Made by a program: the position numbers and the translations under genes | Notes under the pieces: generated by a model | Told to the model about the DNA's origin: nothing | What the model saw: the letters and a program-made list of their open reading frames with translations, nothing else | Database searches by the model: none | From: Candidatus Lernaella stagnicola | GTDB taxonomy: Bacteria > Lernaellota > Lernaellaia > Lernaellales > Lernaellaceae | Direction: 5' to 3' | Assembly: GCA_030765525.1 (NCBI GenBank) | Contig: JAVCCK010000022.1 | Location: 1 to 64,000 of the forward strand | DNA: 64,000 nucleotides | Part shown: in pieces, positions 33,636-43,461 of the stretch | How the letters are laid out: every line of letters starts with the position of its first letter | Numbering within the stretch: the stretch's first letter is position 1

Positions 33636-35063
33636 ATGCCCTACCCGACTTCACCGCTGTTCACCGATCTGTATCAGCTAACGATGATGCAGGGCTATTT
33701 TCGGGAAGGAATGCACGAACGGTGGGCTTGTTTCGACCTATTTTTTCGCACCCTGCCCTTCGGCGGCGGTTTCGCGCTGACCGCGGGTTTGGCCGACGCG
33801 CTGGCCTTCCTACACGATCTCGCCTTTTCGCCGCCGGAAATCGGCTATTTGCGCTCGCTCGGCTTGTTTGATGAGCCTTTTCTGACCTACCTGGGCGACT
33901 TCCGTTTTGGCGGCACGGTTCACGCCGTGCCCGAGGGAACACCTGCTTTTCCTTACGAACCGTTGTTGCGTGTCGAGGGCGGGCTGGCCGAATGCCAACT
34001 CGTCGAGACTTCGCTGCTCAACACCATCAATTTCCAAACGTTGATCGCCACGAAAGCCGCCCGGGTGTGTCGGGCCGCCGGGGACGGAGCGGTGTTCGAT
34101 TTCGGAATGCGGCGGGCACAAGGTCGCGACGGAGCCCTCAGCGCCAGTCGGGCGGCGTTCATCGGAGGGTGTTCCGGCTCTTCCAACGTCGAGGCCGGGC
34201 GGCATTTCGGCATTCCGGTACGCGGCACGCACGCTCACAGTTGGATCATGGCCTTCCCGGACGAACTTGCCGCTTTTCGCGCCTATGTCCGCCATTATCC
34301 GGACGGTGCGATTCTCCTCGTGGACACATACCACACGATGGAAAGCGGTATCCCCAACGCCATTACCGTAGCCCATGAAATGGAAACCGCCGGCCACAAG
34401 TTAATCGGCGTTCGTCTTGATTCGGGCGATTTAGCCAACCTCGCCAAGCAAACAAGAGCGATGTTGGACGCGGCCGGGCTCCATTACGTCAAGATCGTGG
34501 CGTCCAGCGATTTGGACGAACACCGGATCACCGCGCTGCGTAAAGCCGGAGCGCCCATCGACCTGTGGGGTGTCGGAACGCGGCTGGTCACGGCGCACGA
34601 CGACCCGGCCCTGTCCGGCGTCTACAAATTGGCCTGTTTGACCGACCGGCGCGGTGTGTTGCGTCCGGTACACAAGGAATCCGACACGCCGGAAAAGGCG
34701 ACGTTGCCGGGCATCAAACAGGTTTGGCGCGTCGCCGACAGCGAAGCACGTTTGCTGGGTGACTACGTCGAAATGGCGGAACACGAGCCGCGGTTGAACG
34801 CGCCGCTGGAAGTTTTCGATCGCCGAACCTTGAAGCCCGGCGATACATGGTCGACGACGAGCGCTCGACCGTTGCTCGAACTCGTTTTTCGGGACGGGGA
34901 AGCCCTCGAAACCGCGCCGCCGTTGGCAGATATCCGCGCCCGAGCCAAGGAAGAAATCGCCGGTTTACCTCTAGAAGTCCAGGAGTCGCACCCGACCTCC
35001 GCCTATCAAGTGGCACTTGGCAAACACCTGGTCGCGTTGCTTCACAGCACAAGAAAGGGCTAA
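33636..35063 (+). CDS. pncB: Nicotinate phosphoribosyltransferase PncB
   Basis: A 475-residue enzyme that converts nicotinate and PRPP to nicotinate mononucleotide. The N-terminus LFTDLYQLTMMQGYF, the active-site His loop GTHAHSWIMAF, VDTYHTMESGIPNAI, GVRLDSGDLANLAKQTRAMLDAAG and GVGTRLVTAHDDPALSGVYKL are standard. It follows pncA in the same operon, with a GGGACGGGAC region upstream of the ATG. Length fits the longer bacterial form. Confidence 0.96.
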   Translation: MPYPTSPLFTDLYQLTMMQGYFREGMHERWACFDLFFRTLPFGGGFALTAGLADALAFLHDLAFSPPEIGYLRSLGLFDEPFLTYLGDFRFGGTVHAVPEGTPAFPYEPLLRVEGGLAECQLVETSLLNTINFQTLIATKAARVCRAAGDGAVFDFGMRRAQGRDGALSASRAAFIGGCSGSSNVEAGRHFGIPVRGTHAHSWIMAFPDELAAFRAYVRHYPDGAILLVDTYHTMESGIPNAITVAHEMETAGHKLIGVRLDSGDLANLAKQTRAMLDAAGLHYVKIVASSDLDEHRITALRKAGAPIDLWGVGTRLVTAHDDPALSGVYKLACLTDRRGVLRPVHKESDTPEKATLPGIKQVWRVADSEARLLGDYVEMAEHEPRLNAPLEVFDRRTLKPGDTWSTTSARPLLELVFRDGEALETAPPLADIRARAKEEIAGLPLEVQESHPTSAYQVALGKHLVALLHSTRKG

Positions 35064-35139
35064 ACGCCGCCGCCTCCCTATTTGCATCCTTGTTTGCCGT
35101 GTCTATTTTTTATTCAACAAAAAGATGCGAGGGGGAGTC

Positions 35140-35664
35140 ATGAGTCTCAAAGGTAAGACGGTCTACGTTTTCGCGGAAGACCTGTATGAGGAAATGGAAC
35201 TTTGGGTTCCCGTTTATCGCCTGCGGGAAGCCGGGGCGGAAGTGTTCATCATCGGCACGGGATCGGCCCGCGAATACAAAGGGAAAAAGGGCTCGTATCC
35301 GGTGACGGTGGACGGAGCCGCGGCGGATTTCTCTGGTAGCCACTGTGACGCGCTGATCATTCCCGGCGGTTACGCGCCCGATAAGCTGCGGCGGTACAAG
35401 GATATCATTCGCATCACGCGTGAAGCGTTCGACAACGGCGTTCCGGTCGCGTCGATTTGCCACGGTCCCTGGGTTCTGTGCTCGGCCGACGTAGTGCGGG
35501 GCAAAAGAGTCACTGCTTCACCCGCCATTCGCGTGGACTTGGAGAACGCCGGCGCAATCTTCTTGGACGAGGAAGTCGTAGTAGACGGTAACCTCATCAC
35601 AAGCCGCCACCCCGATGACCTGCCGGCATTCAACAAGGCGATTATTGCCGCCATGCGTCATTAG
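35140..35664 (+). CDS. DJ-1/PfpI family protein
   Basis: A 174-residue class I glutamine-amidotransferase-like protein. The nucleophile elbow is SICHGPWVL (Cys in the A-x-C-H-G pattern) and the conserved Glu is in FAEDLYEEMELWVPVYRLREAG; DALIIPGGYAPDKLR is the third signature. PfpI/YhbO-type members act in protein or nucleic-acid deglycation and stress resistance, some as proteases. The ATG at 35140 has a GGGGGAG site 6 bases upstream; the in-frame extension into pncB was discarded. 76 bases after pncB. Confidence 0.9.
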   Translation: MSLKGKTVYVFAEDLYEEMELWVPVYRLREAGAEVFIIGTGSAREYKGKKGSYPVTVDGAAADFSGSHCDALIIPGGYAPDKLRRYKDIIRITREAFDNGVPVASICHGPWVLCSADVVRGKRVTASPAIRVDLENAGAIFLDEEVVVDGNLITSRHPDDLPAFNKAIIAAMRH

Positions 35665-36271
35665 GGTCACGATCCTGGTATCTTTTACCAAATAGGCACC
35701 TTTCGAGCGCTCGTCACCATCCCTCATTGTTTATTTCATATCCGGTGTCCACTCGGCAAGAATGCGGTACTCTTGCTCCCTCGTATTGTCGGAAGCCACC
35801 GCATGTCATTCGCTGTTGAGATCCGCCGAACATATGGCCCGAAACGGCCGGTCCACTATTGCGACAGGAGCCAGACAGCGATTGTGAATCGAATCACAGA
35901 TCAAAGAAAACCGATAGATACCATTGTTAATCGTCGCCGATTTCCCGCTCCTTTCTAGTTGGAAAACAGGAGAAAAAGATTTTTCCGGGTCTTGTGTAGA
36001 CCTAGAACTTTTTCTAGTATATACGTCACTATTCGGCTTGGATGGCCGGGGATCGGAAAAATACTACGGGTCCCACAAGGTGAAGAGTGCATCCGCGAAG
36101 GGCGGCAATATCCCCGAATCGGGCCGAGATGTTTTGCTGGTTGGCTGTGTCCGAATGTGAACATTGTCGGCAAGGCACGGAATCTGGGAATGCCGTCCCG
36201 TAAGTATATGTGGGGCATCATTCAGAACGTCGAGAGTTCGGAGGGCAGTGGAGTATCGACGTGAGGGCGGG
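35665..36271. other. 607-base intergenic region with no supported gene
   Basis: Lower in GC than its surroundings, especially 35900-36020. No convincing coding frame, tRNA, strong terminator or palindrome was found. The 3' half must hold the promoter of the signalling gene starting at 36272. A short open frame at 35959-36264 has no homology-like composition or ribosome binding site. Confidence 0.5.
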
Positions 36272-37951
36272 ATGAAGCAGACAATACTTGTACTGAGCGC
36301 GGAGAATAGTGCAGGCCGGAAAATCGGGAAGCTCCTCGCGAGTGACGGTTACGCCGTTAAGTATTGTCACGATGCCCGACAGGCGCTGGGCATTGCACTG
36401 CACCTTCAACCAGATTTGGTCGTTTGCGAGCGTGATCTGCCCGTGATCAACGGTCGTGAATTGGCCCGCCTGTTCAAGAGTCACGAGGTTCTCTGCAACA
36501 TTCCGTTTCTGATGGTCACTCGCAAAATGCCTCCCGTGGAAGAAATGGAGCGGGCCGGTATGCGGATTATGGCCGACGACTTCATCGAGTTGCCTGCCGA
36601 ACGAGCCGGTCTGTTGAAGAAGATCGAACGCTGGTTGACGGAACGCAATAAGCCGCAAACCATCAATCAGAAGATGGCCGGTCCCCTCGTCAATGCGTCC
36701 CAAGCGAAGAGCGGGCGCCCCTGGAATAAGGGCAAGGTGTCGCCGTCCTCCCTGTCCCGCTTGTTTTTGCACCTGATTCATTTCGGGGAATCGGGAACGC
36801 TGCGCTTCAAGGGCGACCGACGCCAGCTAAAAATACTGATTCAATCCGGATCGGTAGTGGAACTGAAATCGAACTACATTCGCGACAATACGTTGGGTCG
36901 CTTTCTCATTCAGGTCGATAAAATCACACCGCGCGAAAACGACGCTTCCATACGCCTTTCGGAGGAAAAGGGGATTCCGCAGGGACAAGCGCTGGTGATG
37001 ATGAACATTCTCAATCAAAATGAACTCGACTATTACCTGGCCCAGCAGAAGATCCTGAAAGTCCTACAAGTTTTTACCGCGATGTGGCGTGGCGCCGCTT
37101 TTCATTTCGCCGCCGAGCGCCTTAGTTCCCGACGATACGACCTCGACCCCGTCCCGTTAGTTGATATTCTCAAAAGAGGCATCCTCGAATTCGCGGAGGC
37201 TGAAACCCTGCAGCGAGCCTTCGCGCGAAACCGCAAAGAAAGCTGCGTTATGGAGTTGGGGCAAGGGCACACCGAGATCATGAAAGAGTTGCGGCTGGAT
37301 CCAGACCTCTATCACATTGCCGATACCCTAAACAACATGAGCCTCCACCGTTTGAAAGAAACCAGTTCGGACCGTTTCGAAACATACATGCGTGTCGCGT
37401 TTTTACCCATCATGGCCAAAGGATTGGTTTTCGGCGACATGTTCGATCCCGAGGAGGAAGCGGCCGATGACCTCCTCGTGCGCGAATTCGAACTGATCGG
37501 CGAACCCGACGATAACGTCGACCCGCAACTTCTCGACTGGAACCTTGAAGAATACAGCACGAACCTAACCGAAGGCCGCACGTTCTTTAATCGCGGAGAT
37601 TTTCGCGGCGCACACCACTTTCTCGAAAAAGCCCTCGATCTCAATCCCGTCAGCAGCGAAGCGGTAGCACTGATGGCTTGGTGCATTTACGAACTATCCG
37701 GTAAGCAGGACATCACGATTATCTATGAAGCCAAGGAGATGTTGAAAAAGGCGATTAGTCTTGACGACACCAACGACGAGGCGTATTTGCTGCTCGGCCG
37801 AATTTTCAAGGCAGAGGGCAAAGACAGTTTGGCCGGTACCTATTTTCGGCGCGCCAACGAGATAAATCCTGCCAACGAAGATGCGCGACGAGAAGTGAAG
37901 CTGCTCCAGATCAAGAAACGGCGATCCCGCGACCTGGGATTCCGTGGCTGA
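36272..37951 (+). CDS. Degenerate receiver - DUF4388/PATAN-like - TPR protein
   Basis: A 559-residue cytoplasmic protein. Residues ~1-125 fold like a receiver, but the phospho-acceptor Asp is Glu (E53 in VVCERDLP) and the acidic pair near the N-terminus is replaced (LVLSAEN), so it should not be phosphorylated normally. Residues ~155-345 resemble the PATAN/DUF4388 domain of Myxococcus-type signalling proteins (SRLFLHLIHFGESGTLRFKG, ILIQSGSVVELKSN, GRFLIQ). Residues ~430-555 contain tetratricopeptide repeats (FFNRGDFRGAHHFLEKALDLNP, AYLLLGRIFKAEGKDSLAGTYFRRANEINP). The start at 36272 follows GAGGGCGGG. Probably a scaffold in the adjacent receiver/kinase system. Confidence 0.85.
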   Translation: MKQTILVLSAENSAGRKIGKLLASDGYAVKYCHDARQALGIALHLQPDLVVCERDLPVINGRELARLFKSHEVLCNIPFLMVTRKMPPVEEMERAGMRIMADDFIELPAERAGLLKKIERWLTERNKPQTINQKMAGPLVNASQAKSGRPWNKGKVSPSSLSRLFLHLIHFGESGTLRFKGDRRQLKILIQSGSVVELKSNYIRDNTLGRFLIQVDKITPRENDASIRLSEEKGIPQGQALVMMNILNQNELDYYLAQQKILKVLQVFTAMWRGAAFHFAAERLSSRRYDLDPVPLVDILKRGILEFAEAETLQRAFARNRKESCVMELGQGHTEIMKELRLDPDLYHIADTLNNMSLHRLKETSSDRFETYMRVAFLPIMAKGLVFGDMFDPEEEAADDLLVREFELIGEPDDNVDPQLLDWNLEEYSTNLTEGRTFFNRGDFRGAHHFLEKALDLNPVSSEAVALMAWCIYELSGKQDITIIYEAKEMLKKAISLDDTNDEAYLLLGRIFKAEGKDSLAGTYFRRANEINPANEDARREVKLLQIKKRRSRDLGFRG

Positions 37952-37985
37952 TCCGTATCGCGGCTTCAATTCAACGAGGATTGTC

Positions 37986-38369
37986 ATGAAAGATTTGTCA
38001 ATTTTGATTATTGAAGACGACGAGGTGGCGGCCGAAATTCTGCAGAATTTCGTGCAAAACAAATTTCCGGATGCCCGCGTGGAATGGTGCTGGAACGGCT
38101 ACGAGGCGTTGGTTCGGGTCGCCGATTTCGGACCCGACCTGATTTTCCTTGATTACATGATGCCGAAAATCGACGGCACCTTGTTTCTCCGAGACCTGAA
38201 ATGCTTAGAAAGCAAAGGAGCGTGCAAAGTCGCCATCGTATCGGCGTACGTAGATGAAGATCGGCGACGCGAGTTCCTAGACGTCGGCGCGGATTACGTC
38301 GTGGATAAACCCATTCAAATCGAAGAAATTCACGCGATTTTGGACGAGGTGGTAAAGCAGCGCGCCTAG
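37986..38369 (+). CDS. Single-domain response regulator (CheY-like)
   Basis: A 127-residue receiver with intact residues: LIIEDDEVAAEI, phospho-acceptor in LIFLDYMMPKIDG, IVSAYVD and VVDKPIQ. No output domain. It starts 34 bases after the pseudo-receiver gene with a GAGG site, so both are probably one operon. Its 3' end overlaps the convergent histidine kinase gene by four bases, and that kinase lacks its own receiver, so a phosphorelay between them is plausible. Confidence 0.92.
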   Translation: MKDLSILIIEDDEVAAEILQNFVQNKFPDARVEWCWNGYEALVRVADFGPDLIFLDYMMPKIDGTLFLRDLKCLESKGACKVAIVSAYVDEDRRREFLDVGADYVVDKPIQIEEIHAILDEVVKQRA

Positions 38370-41300
38370 TCGGCCTCGCGCGCGGACAACGCGTGGCAAG
38401 TGAACGTGAACGTGCACCCCTGTCCCGGTTTGCTGATCACCTTAATTTGACCGCCCAACATGCGCACAAGTTCGCGCGATATCGTCAGGCCCAAACCGGC
38501 GCCGCGAAATTCGCGAGTCGATGAGTCATCCGCCTGATAAAACGAATCGAAGACTCTAGTCAGCTTGTCCGGCTCAATCCCGATTCCCGTATCGACCACC
38601 CGGAAGATCAATTCCCAACCGCCCTTTTCATGCGGTTTGCCTTCCAAATGTACTTCCACCGATCCCTCGCGAGTAAATTTCAATGCGTTGTCCACGAGGT
38701 TACCCAGAACCTGGCCGATCTTCACCGGATCCGACGCCACGACCCCGGGGACCGAGTCCTCACAGTAACTGCGAAACTTCAAGCCCTTAGCGCCGGCCTG
38801 CAGCGAATACCGTTCCGTCTGTTGCTCTAGCCATTCCCTGACGTGAAAAGGCGTATGCTTCGGTTCCAGGCGGCCCGACTCGATCTTCGAAAGGTCGAGA
38901 ATCGCCGTTAGCAGTTCGAGCATCGACTGCCCACCTCGTTTGATGATTTTCAGATAGCCTTCGCGCTCCTCGGCGGAGATATCCGGTTGAATCAACAAGA
39001 CCGAAGCTAAACCGATAATATGATTGAGCGGCGTTCGAATTTCGTGACTCATATTGGCCAGGAACCGTGTCTTCAGCAGTTCCGCTTCCTGCGCCTTGCG
39101 CAGAGCCTCGAGCAATTCCTCTTCCTGCCTTTTCAAATCGTGAATGTCCCGCGCGTAGACGCTCAAGCGCCGCACCACGCCGCTTTCGTCGATCACCGGC
39201 TGAACGTTAACCAAATACCAACGTCCATAAATGCGGTGTTGATTCCGATAGGGCTTCCCATCCGCCAGCACTTGGCGACGGATTTCTTTTGCCTGCTCAT
39301 GCCATCGCTCCGGAAGCGCCTGCAGCGAGTCTGTGCGGATCAAATCGTCGGCACTGCATTGCAGGATCTTCGCGGTGATCTCGTTGACGGCCAAAATGGT
39401 ACCGTCCCGGTCGGTCAATACCGCCAGGGCGTCGGTAGCGTTGAGCAGCGATAGCGCCGTTTCTTCGCTTTCGCGCAACGCGGCGTTCGCGCGCTTGTGA
39501 GTCAGGGCGTTGGTAAACGCGACGCCCGCGATTCGTAGCAGCGCGATGGCTTCTTCGTCCCAATCCCGCCGGGCCTTTGTGTCGTCGAATCCGAAAAACC
39601 CGGTCACTTTGTCGCCGTAGGTAAGCGGGACGATGGCCATGGACTTGACCTGCTGTACCCGGAACAGTTCTTTCTCCGCGTCGGCTTCCGGCGGCAACTC
39701 TTCGATGTCCCGGCAAAGGAAGATGCCTTCTCCGGAAAAACTCTCGGTCCACCAAGGGAATTCCTCGCGAATGGGGACGTTTTGCTGGTCTATCTTCACG
39801 CGCTGCAAAACATCCCGCGCCCATTCGTGAGTGTTGTCCGCGACGTGACCCCCGGCGCGATACTGGTAGATATAGCCCCGATCAGCCCCCACAAATGTTC
39901 CGATTTCTTCCAGCGCCTCTTCAATAGCGCGATCGGTTTCTTCCGGATCCAGGGCGATGAATCGAGTCGTGATCTGGGTAATCAGTTTGAGCAATCGCAT
40001 GCGGTAGTTCAGCGCCTCGGCGGCGTGTCGATGCGCGGTTACGTCGCGTCCTACCGAAAGCAAGGCCGGGCGGTTTTCGAATTGGAACGGTATGGAAGCG
40101 GTTTCCAAGTAAACGTCCGAGCCATCCAGGCGTCGGCAAAGATACGTGTAGACGTCGGTTTCTGTTTCTTCGTCGATCAGTTTTTTCGTTCGCTTTTTGA
40201 CGGCCTCCAGATAGGACGGATGTACGAAGCGTTCGTTATCCACGCCGGTCAATTCGTCCGGAGATTCCGCCCCGAGAATTCGCGCGCCGCCTTCGTTGAT
40301 GAACTTGAACTGCCCATCCTGAACCACGCAAATCAACTCGGGAACCAGGGTCACCAAGCGGCGATACCGGCCCTCGCTTTCCACGAGCTGTCGCGCTGCT
40401 TCGTGCCGGTCGGTCACATCGCGCGAGACGCCGACTACCATCGTCGGGCGGTCCGTGGTTCCTTCGGCTACAAGGCGCCCGTTAACCTCTAGCCACACCT
40501 TGGTTCTGTCTTTGCGATAATGCTGCAATTCAAACGCCAAGGTGTCCCTCTCGGGCCATTGAGCAATTAATTCTTCGAACTGATTCGCCACCCAATCGGC
40601 GTGATCGCGCGGCAGGATATGCAACAGCGTGATGTGCTCATCCGTTTCCGGTGAGTAACCCAGGATACTTTCGGCCGCGTTGGAGAAGAAGCTGAAGCAC
40701 TGCTCGGCAAGGTCGTAGCTCCAGATGATATCGGTCGTGCTTTCGGTCACCTGCCGATAGCGCCCCTCGCTACGTTCCAACGCTCTTTTCGCCGCCAAGG
40801 TTTCGGTGACATCGCGCAGTGTCACCAACGTCGCGGGTTTCCCTTTGTAGGGGATGATTGAGCCGTCAATTTCCACATCCACGACCGTGCCGTCCCGATG
40901 CAACACGCGAATCGGTATGACTCCCAATTCCCTCGCGCCGCCGTGGTGACGCGAATACAAGTCGCGCAATTTGTCGACGTCGTCCATATCTATATGGTCC
41001 GCGAACGGCATGCCGAGCAACTCTAGGGCCGTCCACCCGACCATCGCACACAGTTGCGGATTCGCGTAGACAACTATCTCATCCTGAATGATGCAGATAC
41101 CGTCGCTCGCTACCTCCACGAGATTGCGGTACATCTCGGCGCTCTCCGAACCCATAGCCGCGTCGGGCCGGTAGGGAGTCTGCACGAAAATACGCCACAA
41201 CAGGTTTTCCTCGCCGTCGATGAAAGCGCCGAGCTTTTCGACGCGAATGTCGGCGGCGCGGCGTCCCGCAAAGTCGAGCCATTGCCGGCCGCTCACGAAT

Positions 41301-41539
41301 TGGTCGGCTTTCTGCAAACTACAATCCATCTGTTTGAACAGCGACTGCAGAGGTTGGAATTGTGGCAAGCGATTCAGTTTTGTTTGAAGCAAATCCGACG
41401 CGTCGGTCTCCAAGAGAAACACGGCGGCCTCGTTCGCGTACAAAACGATCCATTGGCTGTCGGTAATGAGCACGGGCGTCGGGTCGGCGTCAAAAATTCG
41501 AAACAAGCGGCGAGTTTCGCCCAATTGCGCGTTGTTCAT
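38366..41539 (-). CDS. Multi-PAS/GAF sensor histidine kinase
   Basis: A 1057-residue cytoplasmic kinase without membrane helices. Order: PAS (~15-110), PAS (~140-250, VASDGICIIQDEIV), PAS (~260-380), PAS (~390-505, LVPELICVVQDGQF), GAF (~515-690), PAS (~700-815, LLNATDALAVLTDRDG), HisKA with phospho-accepting H832 (NMSHEIRTPLNHIIG), and HATPase_c (~940-1050: NLVDNALKFT, DTGIGIEPDKL, FRGAGLGLTISRELV). No C-terminal receiver. It presumably phosphorylates the adjacent stand-alone receiver or another regulator. The signal is likely a small cytoplasmic ligand or redox state. Confidence 0.95.
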   Translation of the reverse strand: MNNAQLGETRRLFRIFDADPTPVLITDSQWIVLYANEAAVFLLETDASDLLQTKLNRLPQFQPLQSLFKQMDCSLQKADQFVSGRQWLDFAGRRAADIRVEKLGAFIDGEENLLWRIFVQTPYRPDAAMGSESAEMYRNLVEVASDGICIIQDEIVVYANPQLCAMVGWTALELLGMPFADHIDMDDVDKLRDLYSRHHGGARELGVIPIRVLHRDGTVVDVEIDGSIIPYKGKPATLVTLRDVTETLAAKRALERSEGRYRQVTESTTDIIWSYDLAEQCFSFFSNAAESILGYSPETDEHITLLHILPRDHADWVANQFEELIAQWPERDTLAFELQHYRKDRTKVWLEVNGRLVAEGTTDRPTMVVGVSRDVTDRHEAARQLVESEGRYRRLVTLVPELICVVQDGQFKFINEGGARILGAESPDELTGVDNERFVHPSYLEAVKKRTKKLIDEETETDVYTYLCRRLDGSDVYLETASIPFQFENRPALLSVGRDVTAHRHAAEALNYRMRLLKLITQITTRFIALDPEETDRAIEEALEEIGTFVGADRGYIYQYRAGGHVADNTHEWARDVLQRVKIDQQNVPIREEFPWWTESFSGEGIFLCRDIEELPPEADAEKELFRVQQVKSMAIVPLTYGDKVTGFFGFDDTKARRDWDEEAIALLRIAGVAFTNALTHKRANAALRESEETALSLLNATDALAVLTDRDGTILAVNEITAKILQCSADDLIRTDSLQALPERWHEQAKEIRRQVLADGKPYRNQHRIYGRWYLVNVQPVIDESGVVRRLSVYARDIHDLKRQEEELLEALRKAQEAELLKTRFLANMSHEIRTPLNHIIGLASVLLIQPDISAEEREGYLKIIKRGGQSMLELLTAILDLSKIESGRLEPKHTPFHVREWLEQQTERYSLQAGAKGLKFRSYCEDSVPGVVASDPVKIGQVLGNLVDNALKFTREGSVEVHLEGKPHEKGGWELIFRVVDTGIGIEPDKLTRVFDSFYQADDSSTREFRGAGLGLTISRELVRMLGGQIKVISKPGQGCTFTFTCHALSAREAD

Positions 41540-41564
41540 GGATCCACCGATAAAATCGTTTTCT

Positions 41565-43391
41565 CTATTGCGTAACGATGATTATACCGTTTTCCGCATC
41601 ACCCGGTTTTATCCAAAGTTCTTGATCGTCCGACAGGTATGTCCAACCAGTTTCGGCGTCGCCGAGCGCCGCGAGATCCGCGGCCTGAAGCAGCTCGCCG
41701 GTCGGGTCGACCTGCACGGCGTTGGGCGCCGCCACCCCAATCAAGCGAAACGCATAGCGCCGTTGCGTAGCCGACAGGCGCACCGTAGTTCCCGTCTCGC
41801 CCGCCTGATATTCCACGCGAGCGCCCTCGCCGCCCTCTTCATAGATGTTGAAACCGTCGCCTTGGTCCACGTAGATCGAAACCGTTAGCGGCGGCAAGTC
41901 GTCGGTTGCGCCGTCGAACACGCCGCCCTCACGAAGGTCGAAGGGAATGATCGCCCCCTGGCGCACGAAGATCGGAAAGCGCTCGAGGGGGAACGTCAAT
42001 CGCTCCTCACGCGGCCCCACATACTGCTCACCGGTGAAGAAATCGATCCACGTGCCCTCCGGGAACAGCACGTCTTTCGCGTTGCCCGCATTATGAATCG
42101 GCGCGACGAGCAGGTTATCGCCAAGCATGTGGTGCCAGTTGAATTTGTGAAGCGGCCGGTAGAGCGAGAGGCCGTCGTCATAGTATTCGGCACCCTGGCT
42201 GTACAGGTAGGGAATCAGCGCATGGTGTAGCTTGGCAAAGTCGCGATAGATATCAAGCACGTCCGCACTGTACATCCACGGTCGATGTTCGCCGGAACCG
42301 CCGTTTTCCATCACCGGACTCATCGCGCCGAATTGCGCCCATCGCACGAAAAGCTCTTCATCGCGCATGTCATCGTCGCTGCGGTAAGCGCCAATGTCGC
42401 TGCCGAAGTTGACGTAGCCGCGCTTGCCCGAAAAATACATGTTTGTCATCGCCGCGCTCAGGCCGAACCAAGTCGGATCCTGGTCACCCACCCACCCGGC
42501 GAAATTGACGTCGCGAGGCGTGAAGCTCGGTCCCCAAAAGGGAATGCCGTAGGAATCGACCGGCCGCGCCGTGATGAGGCGGTCATCGCCGAGAATCGCC
42601 CGCGTGTATTCGAAAAAGTCCCGGTAATATTTGAATTGGTATTCCTGCGGCGACTTCGGGCCGTCGGCGGTTTGCACGACCATCCAGAGGTAGGTCATGA
42701 ACTCGGATCCGTCGCACTTCCACCCGTCAATATCGATGTCGAGGATTTGGTCGACCAGGCCGTGCCACCACGTCATCGCGTCTTCGTTCCAGAAGTCGAT
42801 GAGGCTGCCGTCGCCCTTCCACCATTCGTACACCCGGCCGTCATTGATGTAGTAATCGTTGTCGAGCCCGTGTTGGTACAAGGGAGAGTCGACATTCATG
42901 TTCGCGGTGATCCACACCATTACCCGGGCACCCAGCGCGTGGATGTCCTGCACCATTTGCTCGGCGTTCGGGTAATCGTCGAGGTTCCAGTCGAAGGTGT
43001 TGTAACCGGTCGCCCAAGGGCTGTCGATGATAATTGCGCCGACCGGGATGTCGTGCGCCACGTAGTCCGCCACGAGCGCGGTAGCCGATTCCTGGGTGGA
43101 TTCATCTTCCCAAACCCAGTGGCGCAGCGCCCATTCCGGCCAAGGCGGCGCGGGATTGGTTACCGGCGGTACGACGAAATCGCCGGTATCGTCATCGCCG
43201 CCGGTGTCGTCGTCGCCGGTGTCGTCGTCGTCGTCGTTGTCGTTATCGTCATCGGCGCTGTCGTTGTCGTCATCGCCGCTGTCGTTGTCGTCATTGTTAT
43301 CGTCGTCGTCGTCACCGCAGCCCAAAAGAGCCACCGAAACCGAAACGAGCGCGAGGATCGCGATCCAAACCCAAAGCTTGTTGTGCAACAT
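41565..43391 (-). CDS. GH31-family glycoside hydrolase lipoprotein with Asp-rich linker
   Basis: A 608-residue lipoprotein. The signal ends in lipobox ALLGC and the lipid Cys is followed at once by ~45 residues of DDDDNN/DDTG repeats. The catalytic barrel follows without the usual N-terminal beta-sandwich: HWVWEDESTQ, GAIIIDSPWATGYNTFDW, WITANMNVDSPLY, nucleophile Asp in DGWKCDGSEF, RPVDSYG and WVGDQDPTWFGL. The C-terminal beta domain (PIFVRQGAIIPFD) is typical of GH31. Alpha-glucosidase/xylosidase activity on the cell surface is the likely role. The ATG at 43391 has a GGAGAAAAAG site; in-frame sequence upstream lies in the intergenic region. Confidence 0.88.
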   Translation of the reverse strand: MLHNKLWVWIAILALVSVSVALLGCGDDDDDNNDDNDSGDDDNDSADDDNDNDDDDDTGDDDTGGDDDTGDFVVPPVTNPAPPWPEWALRHWVWEDESTQESATALVADYVAHDIPVGAIIIDSPWATGYNTFDWNLDDYPNAEQMVQDIHALGARVMVWITANMNVDSPLYQHGLDNDYYINDGRVYEWWKGDGSLIDFWNEDAMTWWHGLVDQILDIDIDGWKCDGSEFMTYLWMVVQTADGPKSPQEYQFKYYRDFFEYTRAILGDDRLITARPVDSYGIPFWGPSFTPRDVNFAGWVGDQDPTWFGLSAAMTNMYFSGKRGYVNFGSDIGAYRSDDDMRDEELFVRWAQFGAMSPVMENGGSGEHRPWMYSADVLDIYRDFAKLHHALIPYLYSQGAEYYDDGLSLYRPLHKFNWHHMLGDNLLVAPIHNAGNAKDVLFPEGTWIDFFTGEQYVGPREERLTFPLERFPIFVRQGAIIPFDLREGGVFDGATDDLPPLTVSIYVDQGDGFNIYEEGGEGARVEYQAGETGTTVRLSATQRRYAFRLIGVAAPNAVQVDPTGELLQAADLAALGDAETGWTYLSDDQELWIKPGDAENGIIIVTQ

Positions 43392-43461
43392 CTTTTTCTC
43401 CCCACGGAATGAGCCGACGTTCGTAACCAAGTAGTTTAGTGGAATCCTCTCTTTTGCACAA

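Noticed and set aside
35959-36264. 101-codon open frame before the pseudo-receiver gene
   Set aside because: No ribosome binding site, no domain-like pattern, low-GC intergenic DNA.
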